Origin: Cololabis saira
Taxonomy: Eukaryota > Chordata > Actinopteri > Beloniformes > Belonidae
DNA: 64,000 nt
Direction: 5' to 3'
Assembly: GCF_033807715.1 (NCBI RefSeq)
Contig: NC_084591.1
Span: 43,364,868-43,428,867, forward strand
Shown: in pieces, positions 56,149 to 64,000 of the stretch
Position numbering within the stretch: position 1 is the first letter of the stretch
Layout of the letters: every line of letters starts with the position of its first letter
The notes under the pieces: model-generated
The model's database searches: none
What the model was told of the DNA's origin: nothing
The model's input: the letters and a program-made list of their open reading frames with translations, nothing else
Program-made: the position numbers and the translations under genes

Positions 56149-56855
56149 CCGTAGATGACCATTTAGTAGCCCGGGCGTTTAATATGCTAAATCCACTTGG
56201 ACCCCAGGCGTTTATAAGAACCAGGCGGGTATTTGCACCAGGCTACAATTTATTTTTGCAATGAGCAGCACCAGCCGCCGCGAACCCTACGCCGTAGGCT
56301 CTGCGTTGGTGTAACGCGGACCATAAATCAACCTTACGGCGTAACCTGCACCGTAGGCTCTGCGTTGGTGTAACGCGGAACCATAAATCAGCCTTTAGTG
56401 TGTGCGCTGTCTGCTGAACTCTTTTTTTCTCTTCTCATTTTGCTGGGACGTCGGGTTCCTCCGCCGAGACACAACTTGAAATGATTCGCAGTGCACACAC
56501 CCAATCAGAAACGGTACAGATATTTTGGGATTTTAATATATAAAAAAATTTAATTATAAATAATAAAGAAGGAGGAGCAGAGCGGTGACAACCTTTGCGC
56601 TCCACTCCGCTCACATGCTCTGATATACAAAGACAGTTTGTCTGTGTAACGGCGACACACGGAGCTGATCAGAGCAGTATGAACGATACTGTACACAATA
56701 CAATGCAAATACAGTGTTTTTACCAGGTTATTACCGGTAGTCGCCCGGGCGTTTAATTGAACCGGCGTTTATTATGCCAAATGGGCTCGGACCCCCGGCG
56801 GCTATTAGAGCACAGGCGCGTATTTGCGCGCGGGCGACTATTTGGTCATCTACGG
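56149..56855. mobile_element. CCGTAGATGACCA element with TA duplication
   Basis: 707 bp with ends CCGTAGATGACCATTTAGT and ACTATTTGGTCATCTACGG, flanked by TA (56147-56148 and 56856-56857). Near both ends are CCCGGGCGTTTAAT words. The terminal CCGTA and TA duplication are shared with the elements at 31879 and 50460. Confidence 0.75.
56285..56394. mobile_element. AGGCTGA MITE fragment(s), innermost level
   Basis: Two successive right-end copies: CTCTGCGTTGGTGTAACGCG occurs twice, ending CATAAATCAACCTTA and then CATAAATCAGCCTTTA. The block after it (56400-56530) matches 41390-41500 in reverse. Confidence 0.6.
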
Positions 56856-57307
56856 TACTTTATCATTTTTACTATAACGTGACCTTTTGATTGTCAAAGA
56901 TGATATTGGCAAATAAAAATGAGAAATTTGAAAAAAAAAAAAAAAAGAATAATGCACACACTGCACTTTTCAGTGTGTTTCAGTGTGTTTTTTCATGCAA
57001 ATATGTTGCATAATTAAAATGGAAAGTTTGAATTACATTGTTTTGACTAAGTCTGTCCAATCCATTATCACTATCATCTGATGTACATATATACAACTTG
57101 GATTTTAAGATGTGTAATGCATTTTTAAATTTTTCGGTGAACTATGTAGAATATCGCGATATATCGCATAATCGGGATATCGCAATTTGTATCGTATCGT
57201 GGCTCAAGTATCGTGATGCGTATCGTATCGTGAGGTCCTTCCCAATACCCACCCCTAGCTGTCAGTGTCTAAAAATAGCAGCGGTATCATTTTCAATACC
57301 ATCATGA

Positions 57308-57398
57308 GGACTATTACCCTGATGAAGGTTTTCTGACCCAAAGCTTGGTTAATTAAAGATACTTGCATTGATCCAAGTGTGCAGATCCTCTTTTTTAC
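57308..57398 (+). mobile_element. Short retrotransposed fragment with hammerhead-like core
   Basis: A 91-bp insert flanked by a 13-bp duplication, AATACCATCATGA (57295-57307) and AATACCGTCATGA (57399-57411). It contains CTGATGA (57319-57325), a potential stem GGT..ACC and CCAAAG, a hammerhead-like order with C replacing the usual G before AAA. Possibly Penelope-like; inference. Confidence 0.4.
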
Positions 57399-57602
57399 AA
57401 TACCGTCATGAAAAAATGCAATGGATTTATATAAGAGATAACAATTAAATATCAAATAAAAGTCATTTAATGCCTAAAATTGATTCTATGTCCAGTAGCA
57501 CTTATGTGTGGTTGAATTTTCAGTTTTACTTAAATAGTTGAATATGTTTTAGCCTACATTTTGAGAGCGGAGAGACGCACTGGGAGAGTGAGGGGGAGAA
57601 AG

Positions 57603-57950
57603 ATGGCAGGAAAACGACCTCGAACTAACAAAGTCAAAAAAAAAGCTGCAATTCTAAAAAAGCTGGAGGCCAAGTATGAATCTGATTCAGTGCGCTAATT
57701 AATGCGAAAGTGCACTTTCCTCGACCCTCGTTACCGCGGAGGATATGAGACCGATGATAACGCACTGGCTGAAATCGAGGCTGAATTCCAGGCTGAGATC
57801 GTGAATTTAGAGGGGCGAGCAACAGCAGCAGTGGCCGTCAGAATGCTAGAGACAGAGGCACAACCTGAACCCCCACGAAAAAAGATGTCTCTGGGAACCT
57901 CCTGCAAAAACCACCACCAACCACCGCAGAGGAGCGAGCCGGCGCTGAAA
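57603..57950 (+). pseudogene. hAT transposase remnant
   Basis: 57603-57699 encodes MAGKRPRTNKVKKKAAILKK, then LEAKYESDSVR and a stop. The next frame (57702-57950) begins MRKCTFLDPRYRGGYETDDN, then ALAEIEAEFQAEIVNLEGRA. TFLDPRYR followed by an acidic EIE stretch resembles the LDPRF region of hAT/ZBED transposases. The N-terminal piece is joined directly to this C-terminal region, so most of the protein was deleted. Confidence 0.5.
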
Positions 57951-58261
57951 TAACAGCGCCGGCTCGCTCAAATTGATTTGTGCGTGACTGTTGTATTTGC
58001 ACTTTTTTTATAAGCTGCATTTGTTGTTAATATTAAGCATGTTATGTTGTTATTGTTCAGTAACAGTGTTTGGTATTCAGTTTCTGAACGGTGAAGGCTC
58101 AAGCCAACAGTTTGGTAATACCACTTGAGGCTTAAGTCATCATTTTTAATTAGTTACGGTAATACCGTATACCGGGGTAAAATGTGGAGGAAGTTTGACG
58201 GTAACAAAATTTGGATACTGCCCAAGCCTAGCGGCAAGGACGGATTATCATGACCACGGGC

Positions 58262-58854
58262 TATGGGCAGAAATATGTGCCACTAGAAACTGAATTTGAA
58301 TCATTTATATTTGAATTTGAATTGCTCAACTTGAATCATTGCATTAAAAAACTGAATCTGAATCACATAATTTGAATTTGTATTGTTTAATTTGAATCAT
58401 TGCATTGAATAACTGAATCTACATTCCGAAAAACTGAATCTACATTCAGTTCTCACAATTCAAATTCAGTTCTTGAAATTCAATTTCAATTCTACTGTGC
58501 CAGACATCCGGGTCTTTTGGAGGAACAGCAATCGAGTGCAGATACAAAGAACTCGGTTATCAGTCACGTGACGTTTTTTGTTGTCAGCGCCATCTGGAGG
58601 ACCGACCGGGGAAATTCCAGCCCCCCAGTCTCCACTCCGCAGCACGCCGATTTTTCCCAGTGGCCAGCCGCGGTACTGCAACAAAAAATCCCATGAAAGC
58701 TCCCCAGAAAGCTTTTGTCCCATAGACCGATTAACCATACCAGCCCTGGCCACAAGTATGTACCCTCCAAGAAAGTGATTGAAGCTGCAAAGTCTGAAAC
58801 TACAATTACAACAGGTCCTTGGGGGACAGAGGGAACCTGGAAAACTGAAGTCCT

Positions 58855-58885
<31 letters not shown>

Positions 58886-59205
58886 TCACCACCACCTCAG
58901 TGCGTGATTCAGTATGTGTGTGGTTTAGAAGATGACATTATTGACAGCATTGTTTTTTGTTATTATTGTATGTACAATTGTATTTTATTGTTATTAATAT
59001 TAAACATATTTGGCTCCAAAAAGGCTGTAGAGTCATTTTGGGAGGTACATTTTAGCACATTTCATTGTAGCTATGGATTTAAAGCTCATTAAAAGTCGTC
59101 TTGTTTATCAGGGCGGGGATGTTGTGAGTGGAGCATTCCAACCGCTACCCCAGAAAATCTCCCTCTTTTTCACAGCCCAATGTTGGCAGGTATGGGTATG
59201 TATAG

Positions 59206-59236
<31 letters not shown>

Positions 59237-59953
59237 TAAGGATCCCCATTAGAAGCACACAAATGTGCCTCTAGGCTTCCTGGGGTCCTGAACATAAAAA
59301 TACAGTACAGTGCAGTCATACAATAAAAAAAAAAACGACAACAAAAACATTTAAAAAAAACAATGTATAAATGTAAATGTATAAAGTCCATGACTTAAAA
59401 ATATAGAATACAAAGATTAGTAATTGTCGGTGATTACAGCTGGAGGTTCCTGTGAACAGTTTTAGAGGCTTCTCTTTTACTATTGCGGTCTATGGGACAA
59501 AAGCTTTCTGGGGAGCTTTCATGGGATTTTTTGTTGCAGTACCGCGGCTGGCCACTGGGAAAAATCGGCGTGCTGCGGAGTGGAGACTGGGGGGCTGGAA
59601 TTTCCCCGGTCGGTCCTCCAGATGGCGCTGACAACAAAAAACGTCACGTGACTGATACCCGAGTTCTTTGTATCTGCACTCGATTGCTGTTCCTCCAGAA
59701 GACCCGGATGTCTGGCACAGTAGAATTGAAATTGAATTTCAAGAACTGAATTTGAATTGTGAGAGCTGAATGTAGATTCAGTTTTTCGGAATGTAGATTC
59801 AGTTATTCAATGCAATGATTCAAATTAAACAATACAAATTCAAATTATGTGATTCAGATTCAGTTTTTTAATGCAATGATTCAAGTTGAGCAATTCAAAT
59901 TCAAATATAAATGATTCAAATTCAGTTTCTAGTGGCACATATTTCTGCCCATA
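58262..59953. mobile_element. TATGGGCAG element with two 468-bp inverted arms
   Basis: 1,692 bp from TATGGGCAGAAATATG to CATATTTCTGCCCATA, with a perfect 6-bp duplication ACGGGC (58256-58261 and 59954-59959). The arms 58262-58729 and 59486-59953 have identical length and are near-perfect reverse complements. The 756-bp spacer holds a (CA)n tract (58858-58885), a TAGTT pentamer array (59203-59234) and a retrotransposon-tail-like piece GGATCCCCATTAGAAGCA. Same family as 18069-18537. No transposase recognised. Confidence 0.88.
59235..59340. repeat. Retrotransposon-tail-like fragment
   Basis: TATTTAAGGATCCCCATTAG, then CCTCTAGGCTTCCTGGGGTC. This is a phrase common in fish genomes, here inside the spacer of the inverted-arm element. 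Confidence 0.4.
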
Positions 59954-59959
59954 ACGGGC

Positions 59960-60387
<428 letters not shown>

Positions 60388-60796
60388 CTGACAGCTGTCA
60401 ATCACACGGCGCTGAAAACTCAGATAGTCACGGACTGACTCAGTTCCATCTTTGATACAGCTTAAATACAAAAAAAAAACATAACTGGTCTAAAATTACA
60501 CAATCTATTTAGATAGATATAGACACAGCCGTCTATAACATCATTTCTGAGCTCTATAACAGAGAATAGACTCGGCGGTCTAGTTGACAATAACACAAAG
60601 CACATTCAATTAGGCAGGTGGTCAAAGCTACCACAACGTTCTGATAAAGAAATTATTTATGAAGGTTACACTCACTCACCAATGGTAGTTGACTCTTCCA
60701 TAAAATTTGTACATGCTTAGTCCTCTTTCAAAGTTTAGCGCTGATCTCCTTCATGGCAGCAAATTTGCCGAGTCGGCAAATTGGCTGTAACTTTTA

Positions 60797-60883
60797 AGGC
60801 TGATTTATGGTTCCGCGTTAAACCAACGCAGAGCCTACGACGAAGGCTCTGCGTCGATTTATCGCGGAACCATAAATCAGGCT
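60797..60883. mobile_element. AGGCTGATTTATGG MITE, shortest complete copy
   Basis: An 87-bp near-palindrome from AGGCTGATTTATGGTTCCGC to GGAACCATAAATCAGGCT, with TTA on both sides (60794-60796 and 60884-60886). Confidence 0.8.
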
Positions 60884-61403
60884 TTACAGCCAATCAGCGT
60901 TGGCTCACAGCCCTGATGCGTTCAGGACAGTTGTAAAGTAACAATTAGCCTACACTGGCCGCACAATGCACATTTTATCGTAATTATAGCCTACAATTTA
61001 CGCTTATATATGAACGTATCACACAAAACGGGGCCCTATCATTGGGCCCTATGAGCTTGTAAATTTATTTTAATTTACACATAAAAAATAAAAAATGTTT
61101 GAAAGCCGAGGGCCCCCATTGGCTCCAGGGCCCTGGGCACACGCCCACTTTGCCCATGCGGTAATCCGTCATTGCCTAGCGGAGGGTCTGGGCTGCAAGG
61201 ATTGCAGCAGTCATGACTCTTCCCAGGACAATCTGGGGCCCTGTTAATTAGAAGGTTTTAAAATGTCTAAACTTTGAGGCGACAGAGGGAAAAATGTGGC
61301 CCAGTCAAAACAGAGTTGCACAAGATTTTTAAATAAAGGAAACATAACTTGTGTGACACAAACTGCTCCTATACATGGGTGGGCATATAATACTTCTAAA
61401 ACA

Positions 61404-61800
61404 CTGAAGTTTGCTTCATTAAATATTAGGTCTTTAGCTGGAAAACCGTTTTAATTAAGGACTTTATCCCTGAGCACAGCCTGGATTTTATGTTTTTAAC
61501 TGAAACCTTTTCATGGAGTCAACCCCTCCTAAATACAGTTTCATCAGTGAGGCCAGAGTGAGCAGGAGAGGGGGAGGGGTTGCAGTTTTATTTAAGTGAT
61601 CCTTCAAAAGTAAGGAGTTATCTCCTGGAAGTTTTCAGTCTTTTGAATATGTGGATATACAGCTGAGTCTTGTTCAGAGTCCCCAAAACAGTGTGCAGAC
61701 TTTTTTGATCACAAAATGGTGTACAACTGAAAACAGTAATGAGACCTTTAACCGGGTCTTCTCTCTAACACCCGCTGCGTTTTGCAGGAGGTAAAAGTAC
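61404..61800 (+). pseudogene. Non-LTR retrotransposon endonuclease fragment
   Basis: The plus strand reads LKFASLNIRSLAGKPF, then after a frame break KDFIPEHSLDFMFLTETFSW. A further broken part contains SSVRPE and GEGEGLQF. The order (LNIRSL..K, LDFLFLTETW, then GGG) is the start of an APE-type endonuclease of a LINE. There are multiple stops. Confidence 0.6.
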
Positions 61801-62559
61801 AAGTAGATCATTTAATGCTCCACTTAGCTACAATTCTGATGTTTTATGTGTACGTGGGTGTTATGTTGCAAAAATCTCCTTAATGATCTGAACGGAACTT
61901 GAAACGGTATCAGGCTGCTCAGAGTAACATCTAACAGGTTGCTCAACGTTGCTCAGCTTTACAGCAGGAAGAACAGGGAGTCAAACATCACCTCTCACAA
62001 ATCACAAATTCTCACTGATGAGGCAGAAGAGGAAGTAGCTGAGGGTTTATTTCAAAAGGAAATCTAAGATTTGATCTCCAGATCGACATCATCTCAGCCT
62101 TACGTCAGCTCTCTTTTGTGCCAAGTCTGATCAAAAGGAAACACATGAGGTTGTATGTGAGGATGAAAGACAATTTTAAATATTGATCAGTCATGTCTGA
62201 ATATCAACAAAAATGTGATACATTGTATCAGATATTGTGCTTTACATTAAATTTTGTTGCAGCACATAGTTGCATCCATTTAACTTCTGCATCACAGTTA
62301 GAGCAACAGCTATCTGTTGTTGTTGATTATCAACAACGTACTGGTGCTCTAAATCTAAATTTGGGGTTTTTTTGAGCTATGCGCTATTTTTTAAATTTTT
62401 TGCTATGATGGGAAATGTAAGTTTATTTTGGGTTTGAGCCATGTGCTATTTATTTTTGCTATGATGGGAAATTTAAGTTATTTTTGAGTTTTGAGCTCTG
62501 TGCCTTTCTTTATTTTGCTATGTTAGGAAAGTTTTGAGCTTTGCTCTTTTGTATTTGCT
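61801..62559. other. First intron, probably degenerate LINE sequence
   Basis: No clear frame. 62340-62540 has three loose repeats of TTTGAGCTNTGYGCYNTTT. Confidence 0.35.
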
Positions 62560-62675
62560 TTAACCAAATGTAAGGTACCAGTAAAAGGGGTAGGTATATA
62601 TAAGCCATGCTTCTACCTACACCCTTTCGGTTACAAAAATGTACAGATATAAATAAACATTCATTCATTCATTCA
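62560..62675 (+). repeat. LINE 3' tail with (ATTC)n
   Basis: CTTCTACCTACACCCTTTCG, then AATAAACATTCATTCATTCA. This is the poly-adenylation-like signal and tetramer tail typical of a fish LINE 3' end. Confidence 0.6.
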
Positions 62676-62850
62676 AAAATTACAAAAGTCCTCGTCACAC
62701 GAGGAAACAAATCAGCATTACTATTAAACTTCAGGATTTTTTTACATTTTTTTCAATTATTTTTTTTATTTATTCATGAATGGAAAAGCTGTTCTAAAAA
62801 GTCTTTTGTGTCGTCATCATTTCCTGGAACACTAACATCAGCCCCTCACC

Positions 62851-63596
62851 CAGTACTCGAGTTGTGAAAAATAATCAGGGGGGATGGTGGATTTTATCAT
62901 ATGGGGACAGATAATTTGTGCTGATTACAAATAATATAATATATTACAAATAATAGCAGTGACCAAAACACCTGCAGAAATACTGCAGGAATGACATAGC
63001 AGCAGTTAAATGCAGCCTTCTGTAAGCTTTAAATATCCACTGCTTACATCAAATACATCAAAACACAACAATAAAAAACACTTTTCTGAACTTATCAATA
63101 TGACTCTGTCCTTCACAGGATAAGTAACATGGATCACTGCAAAAACTCACAATCTTAACAAGAATATTTGTCTTATTTCTAGTTAAAATGTCTCATTTTA
63201 GTAAAAAAAAATCTCATTACACTTAAAACAAGACTCATTACTGGAAAAAACAACAATTCTCACCTGTTTCAAGTAGATTTTCAGTTAGAATAAGTAGAAA
63301 AATCTGCCAGTGGAACAAGATTTTTTTGCTTGTAATGAGAAAATAAATCTTGTCCCACTGGCAGATTGTTCTACTTATTTCAAGTGAAAATTTACTTGAA
63401 ACAGGTGAAAATTGTCAAATAAGTTATTTTTCTGGTGATGACTCTAAATGTTGAAATAGCAGTAAAACCACATTCATTGATGAAATGACATAAGGGATGG
63501 AAAGGAGGGATGGCAGTTTTACAGGGGGATGATTTGGACCGTTTTTATGTCAGGGGGGATGCCACCCCCCCTCATCCCCCCTCAACTCCAGTACTG
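62851..63596. mobile_element. hAT-type element, CAGTACTCGAGTTG family
   Basis: 746 bp with ends CAGTACTCGAGTTG and CAACTCCAGTACTG and a perfect 8-bp duplication CCCTCACC (62843-62850 and 63597-63604). GGGGGGAT words lie inside both ends. A truncated foldback element (63136-63440) is nested within. Confidence 0.85.
63136..63440. mobile_element. Foldback element (CACTGCAAAAACTC family), truncated copy
   Basis: Starts CACTGCAAAAACTC and follows copies 1 and 2 through the centre, but stops after TTATTTTTCTGGTGATGA, lacking the last roughly 110 bp with the right inverted end. Confidence 0.75.
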
Positions 63597-63604
63597 CCCT
63601 CACC

Positions 63605-64000
63605 CTTCTGGTGACTATTGGGCCAACTGGTGAAGCTGAGATTTATGACACATTAGATCATATTTGGAAAGTACACTTTTTCTTTTCCTCTTTTTTGACT
63701 TTGATCATGTGTTTGATGAGACATCAAATATTGCCCAAATTGAGACTAATAAAAGGTTTTCCTCATTTTCAACATGAAAACAGTTTGTGGATAAGGGGAC
63801 ACAGTGGACTGTTATAGTTTGTAGATTCAATGCATCTATGATTGTGGGTGAAGATGCGTTTGGTAAAACATCAAAGCTCCCACAGTTGCATACAGCAGTT
63901 GTAAATCCACTATAAAAACAAAACTTAGCAAACGTTTAAATAAACGTGCAAGAACTTTACCACAATCTAAATGAAAGACTGGCCTTACACACACTTCAAA
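63605..64000. other. First intron, unassigned
   Basis: No recognised feature; the start-codon exon of cadps2 is not present here. Confidence 0.4.

Larger units (their letters stand above)
55789..57257. mobile_element. hAT element nested in the outer hAT
   Basis: 1,469 bp with ends TAGGGGTGGGCAAAAATA and ATACCCACCCCTA. The 8-bp duplication is GCTGTCGG (55781-55788) and GCTGTCAG (57258-57265), one mismatch. Its ends carry ATATCGATA and TATCGTATCG words. It was itself interrupted at 56149-56855. Confidence 0.82.
55749..58230 (+). mobile_element. hAT element, outer member of a four-level nest
   Basis: 2,482 bp from TAGGCTCGGGCGGTATTACG to ATACTGCCCAAGCCTA. The flanks GCGGAGGA (left) and GCGGCAAGGA (right) look like an 8-bp duplication that later gained two bases. 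Subterminal words are ACGGTAATACCGTAT on both sides. It contains another hAT, a short retrotransposed fragment (57308-57398) and its own transposase remnant at 57603-57950. Confidence 0.7.

Noticed and set aside
61020..61160. Possible hAT fragment with GGGCCC phrases
   Set aside because: I could not find two inverted ends or a duplication, so no element is claimed.

Overview
The window looks like intronic DNA from a teleost fish genome. It holds one vertebrate multi-exon gene with GT-AG introns, very long (CA)n and (TA)n microsatellites, teleost-style non-LTR retrotransposon tails, tRNA-derived SINEs and dozens of short inverted-repeat DNA transposons. There is nothing prokaryotic: no operons, CRISPR arrays or bacterial insertion sequences.

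The only host gene I can support is on the minus strand. Nine exons between 36049 and 3922 encode a continuous in-frame part of a CAPS-family protein (calcium-dependent activator for secretion), closer to CADPS2 than CADPS. In gene order they are 36049-35717, 26083-26003, 25155-24922, 24707-24586, 16357-16246, 11479-11340, 6924-6858, 6168-6060 and 4122-3922 (1,399 coding bases). They cover the conserved N-terminal region, the C2-like region and the PH domain. The first exon, with the start codon, must lie beyond base 64000. The MUN-domain exons must lie before base 1. Nearly half the window (36050-64000) is therefore the first intron, or part of it.

Transposable elements fill the introns, and many still have readable target-site duplications (TSDs). 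(1) At least ten hAT-type elements, most with 8-bp TSDs, some with BED-finger or transposase remnants. (2) Four families ending at TTAA, three of them with TTAA on both sides (piggyBac-like non-autonomous). (3) PIF/Harbinger-like elements with TTA or CTG/CAG 3-bp duplications. (4) A 6-bp-duplication family beginning TATGGGCAG, one member of which carries two 468-bp inverted arms. (5) TA-flanked elements beginning CCGTA. (6) Non-LTR retrotransposon pieces: an RT-bearing copy split by a hAT, a minus-strand copy split by a Harbinger-like element, an L1-like fragment and an endonuclease fragment. (7) One solo LTR, two tRNA-derived SINEs and two possible Penelope-like 3' fragments with hammerhead-like cores.

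By region: 1-4200 holds the last visible exon and two TTAA elements in opposite orientation. 4900-12700 holds four exons among Harbinger-like, foldback and TTAA elements. 14100-27500 holds four exons plus nested repeats and a (CA)n tract. 27500-35600 is a dense repeat field around a TA microsatellite. 35717-36049 is the first visible exon. 36050-64000 is intron 1, with the deepest nesting at 55749-58230 and the long inverted repeat at 58262-59953. No novel protein-coding system is evident. The most interesting material is the transposon architecture.
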